The notes beneath the pieces are model-generated. The model was not told where the DNA came from. It ran no database searches and saw nothing but the letters and a program-made list of their open reading frames with translations. A program made the translations under genes and the position numbers. A stretch of DNA of 9,381 nucleotides, from assembly GCA_903877945.1 (NCBI GenBank), contig CAIRFY010000561.1:1-9381 (forward strand). The letters are read 5' to 3'. How positions within the stretch are numbered: the first letter of the stretch is position 1; every line of letters begins with the position of its first letter. Positions 1 through 9,244 of the stretch are shown here, piece after piece. Source of the stretch: an uncultured Oscillochloris sp. GTDB taxonomy: Bacteria; Chloroflexota; Chloroflexia; Chloroflexales; Chloroflexaceae.

Positions 1-109
1 CCACGACGCAGAGGCCGCCGAGCACCCAACAGAGCCACCTCCGAAGGATCCGCCCTGCGCTGCCTGCACCCTTCCGCGTGGCGATCGCGCGGGAACCCGA
101 TAATCTCAT
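1..109 (-). CDS. Possible 5' end of a downstream membrane-protein gene overlapping coxA
   Basis: An ATG at 109 opens a second frame running off the window. It reads M-R-L-S-G-S-R, a basic stretch, then a hydrophobic run (WLCWVLGGLCVV) like the first membrane segment or signal anchor of a membrane protein. Over the last 28 codons about 23 third positions are G or C in this frame, against about 18 in the coxA frame, which favours this frame as the coding one there. No clear ribosome site precedes the ATG, and codons 2 and 3 (AGA, TTA) are unusual for this GC-rich sequence. Alternatives are a continuation of coxA after a frameshift, or chance. The family is not recognised from about 36 residues; a further oxidase subunit would fit the position. 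Confidence 0.3.
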   Translation of the reverse strand, partial: MRLSGSRAIATRKGAGSAGRILRRWLCWVLGGLCVV

Positions 110-1718
110 CCGCAGGCTGGAAGGCGTACGCCTCCTCAGTCACAATCGGCTGCGTCTCAAAGTTGAAGGTCGGCGGCGGCGAACTGGTCTGCCACTCCAG
201 GCTAGGTGCGTCCCAGGGGTTATCGCCGGCCAGTCGCCCGTAGCGCAGCGAGAGCAGCAGGTAGACCAGCGGGATCATGAAGCCGATTCCCAGGATGGTC
301 GAGCCAGCCGTGGACATCACGTGGTAGATCTGGAACTCCTGGGGGTAGACGTGGTAGCGCCGGGGCATGCCCAGGTAGCCCATCACAAACTGCGGGAAGA
401 AGGTCAGGTTAAAGCCGACGAACACGACCAGGGCCGAGATCGCGCCCCACGCCTCGTTGTACATCCGCCCGGTCATCTTCGGCCACCAGTAGTGGATGCC
501 GCCCAGGTAGGCCATCATCGTCCCGCCCACCATCACGTAATGGAAGTGGGCCACCACAAAGTAGGTATCGGTGACGTGGATGTCTACCGCGACCACGCTG
601 AGGAAGATCCCGGTCAGGCCGCCGATGATAAAGAGGCCGATGAAGCCGAGGGCGTAGAGCATCGGCGTGCGGTACGAGATCGAACCCTTGTAGAGCGTGG
701 CCGTCCAGTTAAACACCTTGATCGCCGAGGGGATGGCCACCAGCATGGTGATGAAACCAAACACCAGCCCGGAGTAGACGGACTGGCTGCTCACGTACAT
801 GTGGTGCCCCCAGACCAGGAAGCCCAGGATGGCGATGGCGATGGAGCTGAAGGCGACGAACTCGTAGCCGAAGATGCGGCGGCGCGAGAAGGTGGCAATC
901 AGTTCGCTGATCACGCCCATGGCCGGCAGGATCATGATATAGACCGCCGGGTGCGAGTAGAACCAGAACAGGTGTTGGTAGAGGACAGGATCGCCGCCGA
1001 TGGCCGGGTCGAAGACGCCGACGTGCCAGACCCGCTCGACCAGCACCAGCAGCAGGGCGATGGCGACCACCGGGGTGGCCAGGATCTGGATCAGGCTGGT
1101 GGCGTAGTGCGCCCAGATGAAGAGCGGCAGGCGGAACCAGGTCAGCCCCGGCGCACGCATTTTGTGGATGGTGACGATGAAGTTCAGGCCGGTGAGGATG
1201 GACGAGAAGCCCATCACAAAGGCTCCGGCGATGGTCAGCACCACGTTCGAGTTTGAGTAACTGGTGCTGAACGGGGTGTAGAAGGTCCAGCCCGTATCGA
1301 CGCCGCCGAAGACCGCCGCGCACAGGGCGAAGATGCCGCCGCCCATGTACAGGTACCAACTGAGCAGATTCAGCTTGGGAAAGGCCAGGTCACGCGCACC
1401 GATCATCAGCGGGATGAGGAAGTTGCCTAGCACCGATGGGATGCCGGGGATCAGAAAGAAGAAGACCATGATCACCCCATGCAGGGTGAACATGCGGTTG
1501 TACATATCGGCGGACAGCAGGTCGCCCTGGGGCGTAACCAACTCCAGGCGCACGATTGAGGCCGCCAGGCCACCGAGCAGGAAGAAGACGTTGATGCTGA
1601 TCAGGTAGAGGATCGCGATTCGCTTATGGTCAACGGTGAGCAGCCACGACTTGAGCCAGTCGCTGGCGGTCGTCGCGCTGTTCGTCGCATAATGACTGGG
1701 CAGAGCGGTTGTGCTCAT
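1..1718 (-). CDS. coxA: Cytochrome c oxidase subunit I, A2-type heme-copper oxidase (3' end cut by window)
   Basis: Catalytic membrane subunit reducing O2 to water at the heme a3-CuB site while pumping protons. The translation is rich in membrane helices and carries the family ligands: His80 (TLHG, low-spin heme), YSHPAVY at 254-260 (CuB His256 and the Tyr260 normally cross-linked to it), His305-His306 (CuB) and HFHYV at 391-395 (His391 and His393, the two heme ligands). Asp110 in GARDLAFPK and Lys334 in SAIKVFNW match the D- and K-channel entrance residues. Tyr-Ser before HPxVY, with no Glu, marks the A2 subclass found in Thermus and Rhodothermus caa3 enzymes. The ATG at 1718 lies three bases after the coxB stop, with AGGGA at 1731-1727 as ribosome site, so the two genes are probably translationally coupled. 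The frame stays open to position 1. Beyond about residue 545 the translation turns Arg-rich and unlike a normal COX I end, so the true stop or a frameshift is unresolved. Confidence 0.96.
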   Translation of the reverse strand, partial: MSTTALPSHYATNSATTASDWLKSWLLTVDHKRIAILYLISINVFFLLGGLAASIVRLELVTPQGDLLSADMYNRMFTLHGVIMVFFFLIPGIPSVLGNFLIPLMIGARDLAFPKLNLLSWYLYMGGGIFALCAAVFGGVDTGWTFYTPFSTSYSNSNVVLTIAGAFVMGFSSILTGLNFIVTIHKMRAPGLTWFRLPLFIWAHYATSLIQILATPVVAIALLLVLVERVWHVGVFDPAIGGDPVLYQHLFWFYSHPAVYIMILPAMGVISELIATFSRRRIFGYEFVAFSSIAIAILGFLVWGHHMYVSSQSVYSGLVFGFITMLVAIPSAIKVFNWTATLYKGSISYRTPMLYALGFIGLFIIGGLTGIFLSVVAVDIHVTDTYFVVAHFHYVMVGGTMMAYLGGIHYWWPKMTGRMYNEAWGAISALVVFVGFNLTFFPQFVMGYLGMPRRYHVYPQEFQIYHVMSTAGSTILGIGFMIPLVYLLLSLRYGRLAGDNPWDAPSLEWQTSSPPPTFNFETQPIVTEEAYAFQPADEIIGFPRDRHAEGCRQRRADPSEVALLGARRPLRR

Positions 1719-1721
1719 GAC

Positions 1722-3107
1722 TTAGTTCCCTGCGCTTCCTAAGGACTTGATGTACTCGATCAGCGCGGCCACCTCATCGGCCTTGAGTTGGCTTTTAAAG
1801 ACCGGCATGATCATGGTGTAGCCCTTGACCACCTTGGCCGTAGAGTTCACAATCGACTCGTGGAGGTACGCATCATCAGCCTTGACGGTGCTGTCATCAG
1901 CAAGGGTGACGGTGCTATTGTACACGCTCTTCAGACTCGGGCCGAGTCCGGTGCCGTTATCCAGGTGACAGCCGACACAGCCGATACTGGTAAAGAGCGT
2001 CTTGCCCTTGGCGGCCAGATCCGCGTTGAAGGGGCCGCCCGTGCTTCCACCCGACGTGGCGGTTGGCGTAGGTGACGGCGTGGCTCCCCCACGGGTCGAG
2101 AGCGACTTAACATAGGCCAGCAACTGGTTCACCTGATCATTACTAAGCTGACCCTGGTAAGGCGGCATTACCGCCGCGTAGCCCTTGACCACCTTGGCTG
2201 TTGAGCGCAGGATCGACTCGCTGATGTAGTTCTCGTCGGCCTTCACCGTGGAGCCATCGGCGAGGAGTTGGTCGAAGCCGAAGACATTCTTCAGGCTTGG
2301 GCCAAGGCCGCCGCCCGCCATCACGTGGCAAGTGACGCAGCCCAGGCTGGTAAAGAGTTTCTCGCCCGCCAGGGCCATCGGGTCGCTTAGGCTTGAGGCC
2401 GTCGTTGGCTTGCTCGGGATGCCGTTCGTATTTACCAGTACCGTGCCAGCCTGAATAGTGCCATCGGGCATGATCACCTGGCCGGGGGTGCTGAGCCACG
2501 CCTGATAGTCGCTCATGCTCATCACGGTTACGGTGCCGCCCATCAGCGAATGCTCAGTGCCGCAGTACTCAGCGCAAAAAAGGTGGTACTGACCGACCAG
2601 GGTGGCCTCAAACCAGAGGGTTGTGTAGCGACCGGGCAGCACATCCTGTTTCACGCGGAAGGCCGGGACGTAGAAGCTATGAATGACATCCTGTGAGGTC
2701 ATGATCAGACGCACCGGACGACCAATCGGCACGTGCAGTTCGTTATTCTCGCGCTTACCGTTGGAATGCTGGGTGTGCCACATCCACTGCTTACCGATTA
2801 CATAAATGTCAATCGCCTGTGCGGGAGGCGTCCGCATCTGCACATACAGAAACGCGCCCCAGAAGAAGACGCCCATCGCCAGAATCAGCGGGATGATCGT
2901 CCAGGTCAGCTCCAGGCGCAGATCCGAGGCGGGCGGGTTCGTGCGGTCAACCTGCTGGCTGCGGTGGTAGTGTACGACCAGATACAGGACGACGAAGGGC
3001 AGCACGCCGGCAAAGAGCAGGCTCAGGCACAGGAGTACGAGGTAGAGCAGATCGGTTGGGCCTGCGAAGGTGGATGCCTGATCTGGAAAGAGCGAAAATC
3101 CTTGCAT
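1722..3107 (-). CDS. coxB: Cytochrome c oxidase subunit II with CuA domain and two tandem cytochrome c domains
   Basis: Electron-entry subunit of a caa3-type oxidase, 461 residues. Order: two membrane helices (about 20-46 and 68-89), a periplasmic cupredoxin domain (about 98-205), a linker, then two class I cytochrome c domains. CuA ligands are visible: His143 and CAEYCGTEHSLM at 178-189 (Cys178, Glu180, Cys182, His186, Met189). QWMW at 107-110 matches the aromatic region that passes electrons to subunit I. Heme c sites are C257-V-T-C260-H261 with candidate axial Met314, and C377-V-G-C380-H381 with candidate Met434. A Ser/Thr/Gly/Pro linker (about 337-362) separates the domains. Most caa3 subunits II carry one such domain, so this protein is about 120 residues longer. 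ATG at 3107 is preceded by AGGA at 3118-3115, seven bases away. There is no lipobox; the membrane helices anchor it. It is followed after three bases by coxA. Confidence 0.97.
   Translation of the reverse strand: MQGFSLFPDQASTFAGPTDLLYLVLLCLSLLFAGVLPFVVLYLVVHYHRSQQVDRTNPPASDLRLELTWTIIPLILAMGVFFWGAFLYVQMRTPPAQAIDIYVIGKQWMWHTQHSNGKRENNELHVPIGRPVRLIMTSQDVIHSFYVPAFRVKQDVLPGRYTTLWFEATLVGQYHLFCAEYCGTEHSLMGGTVTVMSMSDYQAWLSTPGQVIMPDGTIQAGTVLVNTNGIPSKPTTASSLSDPMALAGEKLFTSLGCVTCHVMAGGGLGPSLKNVFGFDQLLADGSTVKADENYISESILRSTAKVVKGYAAVMPPYQGQLSNDQVNQLLAYVKSLSTRGGATPSPTPTATSGGSTGGPFNADLAAKGKTLFTSIGCVGCHLDNGTGLGPSLKSVYNSTVTLADDSTVKADDAYLHESIVNSTAKVVKGYTMIMPVFKSQLKADEVAALIEYIKSLGSAGN
1740..2357 (-). repeat. 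Intragenic tandem duplication of the cytochrome c domain in coxB
   Basis: Two 86-residue cytochrome c modules (2357-2100, residues 251-336; 1997-1740, residues 371-456) align without a gap at an offset of exactly 120 codons (360 bp). By eye about 51 of 86 residues are identical, including LFTS, the CxxCH, GLGPSLK, STVKAD, ESI and STAKVVKGY blocks. A 21-base stretch is identical at 2178-2198 and 1818-1838. This indicates an internal duplication rather than recruitment of two unrelated cytochromes. Confidence 0.85.
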
Positions 3108-3114
3108 ACGCGAT

Positions 3115-3118
3115 TCCT
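3115..3118 (-). promoter_or_regulatory. Ribosome binding site of coxB
   Basis: AGGA on the minus strand, seven bases before the ATG at 3107. It supports this start and lies just outside the heptamer array in the sco1-coxB gap. Confidence 0.5.
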
Positions 3119-3123
3119 GGTGC

Positions 3124-3200
3124 GATTTTAGATTTTAGATTTTAGATTGTGGTCGTGCTGAAATCTGCAATCTAAAATCTGCAATCAAAAATCAAAAATC
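3124..3200. repeat. Convergent GATTNNN heptamer repeat arrays in the sco1-coxB gap
   Basis: The plus strand has (GATTTTA)3 followed by GATT at 3124-3148. Facing it, the minus strand from 3200 to 3159 reads as six consecutive heptamers: GATTTTT twice, GATTGCA, GATTTTA, GATTGCA, GATTTCA. The two arrays create a perfect 13-bp inverted repeat (3137-3149 with 3168-3180) around an 18-base loop. The AT-rich, period-seven composition contrasts with the GC-rich genes on both sides. It resembles the short tandem heptamer repeats known from filamentous cyanobacteria; that is an analogy, not an identification. The array overlaps the 3' end of sco1, whose last codons and stop lie within it. Confidence 0.8.
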
Positions 3201-4012
3201 CGGCGACGCGGGCCTGAGCCACGAGTGAGCAGCACGATCAGTGCGATGATCCCGAACACGGTCAGGCCACCGGCGACGCGGGTGATCGTCATCACCAGGC
3301 CGGTGTAGCTGCCCGTCTTTGGATCATAGTGGTAGCAGAGCAACAATAACTGGTCGGTCATGCCGCCGATCTTGTTGCCGGACGCCTCGACCACGCCCAG
3401 GCGCAAGTCGCTGGCGTTAAACGTGACCCCGAAGAAGTAGCGTGATACCAGGCCAGTCGGTGTGAGTACCACGATCCCGGCGGCGTGAGCGTACTGGTCA
3501 ATGCTTGCGTCGTACACATAGCGGAATCCAACCGCCCTGGCGAGTTGGTCAATCGCGTCTTGGGTGCCGGTGAGAAAGTGCATCCCGTCGGCCGCGTTGT
3601 CGCGACCATAGCGGGCCATCGCCGCCGCCTTGGCGTTCGCCGCCATCATCGAGGTTTCCAGCGGGTCAATGCTGACATTCACCACCTGGAAGTCTGTACC
3701 GGCGCTCAGGGTTACGTCCTTCAACGCATCGAGCATGCCCTGGCGCACCAACGAGCAGAGCATCGGGCACTCGTAGTAGCTCAGTTGCAGCACCACCGGC
3801 TGCTTGCCGAAGTAGTCGCCCAGAGCGACCTTGTGGCCCTGCTCATCTACAAAGGGCAGATCCAGGGGCACCTGCGAGTCGAGCCGCTGGTCATACGCGA
3901 CATCGCGTAGCGGGTCGGGCGCGCTGCCCTGCGCGTGAACCCTGGCAGGGGCGACGAGCAGGGCGAGCAGCATGATCAGGCCACACCAGGCAAAGCCGCG
4001 ACGAAGGTTCAT
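3185..4012 (-). CDS. sco1: SCO1/SenC-family copper chaperone for CuA assembly
   Basis: Membrane-bound thioredoxin-fold protein, 275 residues, expected to deliver copper to, or reduce the cysteines of, the CuA site of subunit II. Visible features are an N-terminal signal segment (basic NLRR, hydrophobic to about residue 22, likely cleavage after VHA at 27), the copper-binding C82-P-M-L-C86 motif, the conserved distal His176 in DQYAHAAG, and VVNVSIDPLET in the core fold. A C-terminal membrane helix (about 246-263) ends in a basic GSGPRRR tail, a layout seen in SCO proteins of oxidase operons. The start at 4012 lies one base past the upstream gene's stop, so the pair is probably coupled. The last residues (IFDF) and the TGA are written by a heptamer repeat array, so the native C-terminus may have been replaced. 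The downstream neighbours coxB and coxA fit the role. Confidence 0.93.
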   Translation of the reverse strand: MNLRRGFAWCGLIMLLALLVAPARVHAQGSAPDPLRDVAYDQRLDSQVPLDLPFVDEQGHKVALGDYFGKQPVVLQLSYYECPMLCSLVRQGMLDALKDVTLSAGTDFQVVNVSIDPLETSMMAANAKAAAMARYGRDNAADGMHFLTGTQDAIDQLARAVGFRYVYDASIDQYAHAAGIVVLTPTGLVSRYFFGVTFNASDLRLGVVEASGNKIGGMTDQLLLLCYHYDPKTGSYTGLVMTITRVAGGLTVFGIIALIVLLTRGSGPRRRIFDF

Positions 4013-4013
4013 G

Positions 4014-4421
4014 TTATTTTCCCGTCACGCCGCGCTCAACCACCAGTTGCATGGCCCGCTCAATCGGAATGTGCGCCGTGCCCGCCTGCTGATCAACCCA
4101 GCCGTAGCCCGCCAGCTTCTTGGTAGCGTCAGCGACGATCTGGTTGCCGTCAATGATCGGGTTCTGCTCAATGCGCGGCGACGGCGGAATCTGCACCTGC
4201 ATCGCCGCCGTGGTTGGGAGGTTGCTGCTGGTGTCCGCCAGCGTGTTGCCGGTCGAGCGCAGCATGATACCCATCACAATAAAGGAGACCAGCAGCAGCA
4301 CGCCCAGGCCCAGCGCCGCAAACACCAAGGGGCGAGTCTGGGTGTCCTTCAGCTCGTGGCCGACCGCAATGCTCTCCGGGTCTGCGCCTGGCTCGCTATG
4401 GCCGTGGCCAGTTGTACTCAT
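4014..4421 (-). CDS. Small single-TM membrane protein of the ACIII/oxidase operon, function unassigned
   Basis: A 135-residue protein. A His/Glu/Asp-containing N-terminus (GHGHSEPGADPE) precedes one membrane helix (about 32-53, PLVFAALGLGVLLLVSFIVM), then a periplasmic part with PPSPRIEQNP, an ADATKKLAGYGWVDQQAG stretch and IPIERAMQLVVERG near the end. Short proteins with this YGWVD...IPIxRAM ending are familiar from oxidase/SCO gene neighbourhoods, but I cannot name a characterised function. ActG, a small ACIII subunit, is a possibility that the sequence does not prove. The start at 4421 has AGGA at 4434-4431, nine bases upstream. An upstream in-frame start near 4541 would read through the palindromic repeat and give low-complexity Ser/Gly/Arg sequence, so it is rejected. 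The stop lies one base before the sco1 start, suggesting a linked role in oxidase assembly or in ACIII. Confidence 0.85.
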   Translation of the reverse strand: MSTTGHGHSEPGADPESIAVGHELKDTQTRPLVFAALGLGVLLLVSFIVMGIMLRSTGNTLADTSSNLPTTAAMQVQIPPSPRIEQNPIIDGNQIVADATKKLAGYGWVDQQAGTAHIPIERAMQLVVERGVTGK

Positions 4422-4430
4422 ACGTATAGT

Positions 4431-4434
4431 TCCT
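4431..4434 (-). promoter_or_regulatory. Ribosome binding site fixing the start of the 135-residue protein
   Basis: AGGA within an A-rich minus-strand tract, nine bases before the ATG at 4421. It separates the true start from an in-frame extension through the neighbouring palindrome. Confidence 0.55.
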
Positions 4435-4441
4435 TTTTTTT

Positions 4442-4521
4442 CCTCACCCCCTGCCCCTCTCCCTGAGCGGGAGAGGGAGATCGGACTCCCACTCCCGCTC
4501 AGGGAGAGGGCTGGGGTGAGG
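4442..4521. repeat. GC-rich palindromic repeat (80 bp) between actA and the small membrane gene
   Basis: A perfect 19-bp inner inverted repeat (4455-4473 with 4492-4510, 18-base loop) is nested in an outer 9-bp arm (CCTCACCCC at 4442-4450 with GGGGTGAGG at 4513-4521). Its edges share CCTCACCCCCTGCCC with the element at 5933-6038 and the fragment at 9319, so it is a dispersed family. It lies seven bases past the actA stop. It could stabilise the 3' end of the upstream transcript or reduce read-through; it has no T-tract typical of an intrinsic terminator on the transcribed side. Confidence 0.8.
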
Positions 4522-4528
4522 GCCACTC

Positions 4529-5191
4529 CTACCGATGACACGTATAGCAGTTCGTCAGCCGCCCGTCGGTCGGGATCTTGTAATCAACCACCAGTTGCTG
4601 GCGCTCAGCCAGCGGCAGGGATTGCACATCATAATCCACGTTAAAGATCTGGTCACGTGGGCGAATGTTCTGGGCCGGGTCACGGTGGCAGCCGAGGCAC
4701 CAGCCCATATAGAGCGGCTGGGCCTTCGCGGTGAGGGCCATCGTCTGGATCTGGCCGTGACAGGTGGTGCAGCCAACGCCCTTGGCCACGTGGATCGAGT
4801 GGTTAAAGTAGACGAAGGCGGGCAGGTCGTAGATCCGGTTCCAGATGATCGGCGTATTGTTCTGGTAGCTATCGCGCACTGGCTGGAGCAGCGGGCTGGT
4901 CGTCCAGACCTGCGAGTGGCAGGACATGCACGTCTCGGTGGCCGGGAACCCGGCGGTGGCGGCGCGCTCGACCGTGTTGTGGCAGTAGCGGCAGTCGATT
5001 TTGAGCTGGGAGACGTGGTGCGCGTGGCTGAAGGCGATGGGCTGCGCTTTGGCCACGCCCGCCTCGGTGTACCAGGGCGAGAGGTAAAGCCCGATCAGCG
5101 CCGCGATGATCCCGCCGAGCAGCAGCGGGATCGCGATCAGGCTGACTCGGAGGTAGGCGTTCGCAGTGCGTGAGAAGATCTGTGCAGACAT
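4529..5191 (-). CDS. actA: Alternative complex III subunit ActA, membrane-anchored pentaheme cytochrome c
   Basis: A 220-residue periplasmic multiheme cytochrome that moves electrons from the ActB iron-sulfur clusters towards ActE and the terminal acceptor. One N-terminal membrane helix (about 16-38) serves as an uncleaved anchor. Five CxxCH sites are seen: CRYCH 67-71, CMSCH 88-92, CTTCH 141-145, CLGCH 165-169 and CYTCH 215-219, the last directly before the C-terminal Arg. Extra His residues (SHAHHV 55-60, FNHSIH 129-134) can serve as distal ligands. Size and heme count match ActA. The ATG at 5191 is preferred over a GTG at 5197 because AGAGGG (5202-5197) lies five bases before the ATG and overlaps the GTG. 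In many ACIII operons actA comes first; here it follows actB and actE. Confidence 0.95.
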   Translation of the reverse strand: MSAQIFSRTANAYLRVSLIAIPLLLGGIIAALIGLYLSPWYTEAGVAKAQPIAFSHAHHVSQLKIDCRYCHNTVERAATAGFPATETCMSCHSQVWTTSPLLQPVRDSYQNNTPIIWNRIYDLPAFVYFNHSIHVAKGVGCTTCHGQIQTMALTAKAQPLYMGWCLGCHRDPAQNIRPRDQIFNVDYDVQSLPLAERQQLVVDYKIPTDGRLTNCYTCHR

Positions 5192-5206
5192 GTACACCCT
5201 CTATGC

Positions 5207-5264
5207 AATTGCAGATTGCAGATTGGTGATTGGACATGGCGCGTTCAGGTGCGATCCAATCTGC
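5207..5264. repeat. Heptamer repeat with facing copy in the actE-actA gap
   Basis: The plus strand carries four consecutive period-seven units at 5207-5234: AATTGCA, GATTGCA, GATTGGT, GATTGGA. A facing copy on the minus strand (GCAGATTGG, 5264-5256) forms a 9-bp inverted repeat with 5218-5226. The unit is the same GATTNNN family as in the sco1-coxB gap. The first unit lies just upstream of the actA ribosome site, so it falls in the actA leader. Confidence 0.65.
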
Positions 5265-5305
5265 CGTACTCTCTTAAAAGATTGCCTGTTTCTGCACGAG
5301 GTTTC

Positions 5306-5902
5306 CTACTGACCCGCCTTGACCTTGGTCTGATCATCCGGGGGCAGCGCCTTCACGTTGGCATTCTGGCTCAATTGGAGGGCCCGGATATAGGCGACCA
5401 CAGCCCAGCGATCCTCGGCGGTGATCCGCGCCCCGTAGCCGTACATGCGGTTGATGCCGTTGGTCGCCACATCAAAGAAGTAGCCGACAGCCATCGTGCG
5501 CAGGCGGTCGGTGTGATACGAAGGCACCACCAGCGGGCCACGGTTGGCGATCACGCCCTGGCCATCGCCGGCCAGCCCGTGGCAGGGCGCGCAGTAGGCG
5601 TTGAAAACGATCTGCCCATGGGCCAGCAGGCTCGCGTTAAGCGTGATCTCCGGCGGCAGATCTGTCACCAGTTCGCCGTTCAGCTTGCCGGTGGCGAGGG
5701 CCGAGTCCGGCCTAAACGAACCGAGGGCCACCGTGTTTGGCACCGGTGCGCGCATCGCCCGCCCATCCTGGAAGAAGTCGCTCGGCTGGTTAGGCTTATA
5801 CTTCGCCTGGTCGTACATGTCAATATGACACGCCGAGAGGATCAGCAGCAGCGGTAGCCACAGCAGGCGGGTCAGCACTCGGTTGGGAATAGCGTTCGTC
5901 AT
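5306..5902 (-). CDS. actE: Alternative complex III subunit ActE, monoheme cytochrome c lipoprotein
   Basis: A 198-residue lipoprotein of the ACIII periplasmic arm, likely the subunit that hands electrons to the oxidase or to a soluble carrier. The N-terminus has Arg8/Arg12, a hydrophobic core and a lipobox LSAC ending at Cys25. After it comes CHIDMYDQAKYKPNQPSDFF, followed by FQDGRAMR, typical of ActE. A class I cytochrome c fold follows with C104-A-P-C107-H108, GDGQGVIANRGP, candidate axial Met153 in INRMYGYG, and the C-terminal helix AVVAYIRALQLSQ. The ATG at 5902 has only a weak ribosome site (GCGAG). In standard ACIII clusters actE follows actC-actD; here it follows actB directly, with only a palindromic repeat between. 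Confidence 0.94.
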   Translation of the reverse strand: MTNAIPNRVLTRLLWLPLLLILSACHIDMYDQAKYKPNQPSDFFQDGRAMRAPVPNTVALGSFRPDSALATGKLNGELVTDLPPEITLNASLLAHGQIVFNAYCAPCHGLAGDGQGVIANRGPLVVPSYHTDRLRTMAVGYFFDVATNGINRMYGYGARITAEDRWAVVAYIRALQLSQNANVKALPPDDQTKVKAGQ

Positions 5903-5932
5903 AGGGTACTCGCTTCTAAATCCGACGTTGAA

Positions 5933-6038
5933 CCCTCACCCCCTGCCCCTCTCCCTCACGGGGAGAGGGGAGATTTCCCAGCAGGACGCCTTCGACTCCC
6001 CCTCTCCCGCCCAGGGAGAGGGGGCGGGGGGGTGAGGG
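5933..6038. repeat. GC-rich palindromic repeat (about 106 bp) between actB and actE
   Basis: The edges are inverted (CCCTCACC at 5933-5940 with GGTGAGGG at 6031-6038). Inside are several complementary CCCTCTCCC/GGGAGAGGG blocks, so more than one hairpin is possible, including a short local one at about 5946-5970. It shares its edge and core words with the element at 4442-4521. It begins three bases after the actB stop, as the other element closely follows actA. Confidence 0.8.
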
Positions 6039-6041
6039 CGA

Positions 6042-9164
<3,123 letters not shown>

Positions 9165-9244
9165 AGGCAGTAGCCAGACTAGACCGGGCCAGACGAGGTG
9201 GCCAGGCGCTTGTTGTGTGAATTCAGACACGAGCGATGGCGAAT

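Noticed and set aside
78..1256. A 392-residue open frame on the plus strand opposite coxA
   Set aside because: The translation is His/Asp/Gly/Gln-rich with no family likeness. The opposite strand encodes a clear COX I, and GC-rich codon bias opens antisense frames.
1740..2357. Two cytochrome domains as an assembly duplication error
   Set aside because: The copies differ at about 35 of 86 residues, so they are diverged and not a duplicated read artefact.
3124..3200. CRISPR array
   Set aside because: Units are only seven bases, contiguous and without spacers; two facing arrays are present.
4442..4521. Intrinsic terminator ending the operon
   Set aside because: The hairpin is long and GC-rich, but in the direction of transcription it is followed by an A-tract rather than T residues, and linked genes continue downstream. 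A partial attenuating role is left open.
4422..4541. Longer start for the 135-residue protein
   Set aside because: The extension would translate the palindromic repeat into Ser/Gly/Arg-rich sequence and overlap actA, while a ribosome site stands correctly before ATG 4421.
5192..5197. GTG start of actA at 5197
   Set aside because: It overlaps the AGAGGG ribosome site, which is correctly spaced for ATG 5191.
9165..9230. GTG start of actB adding 22 residues
   Set aside because: The extension lacks ActB-like sequence and would begin about seven bases after the predicted transcription start with no ribosome site.
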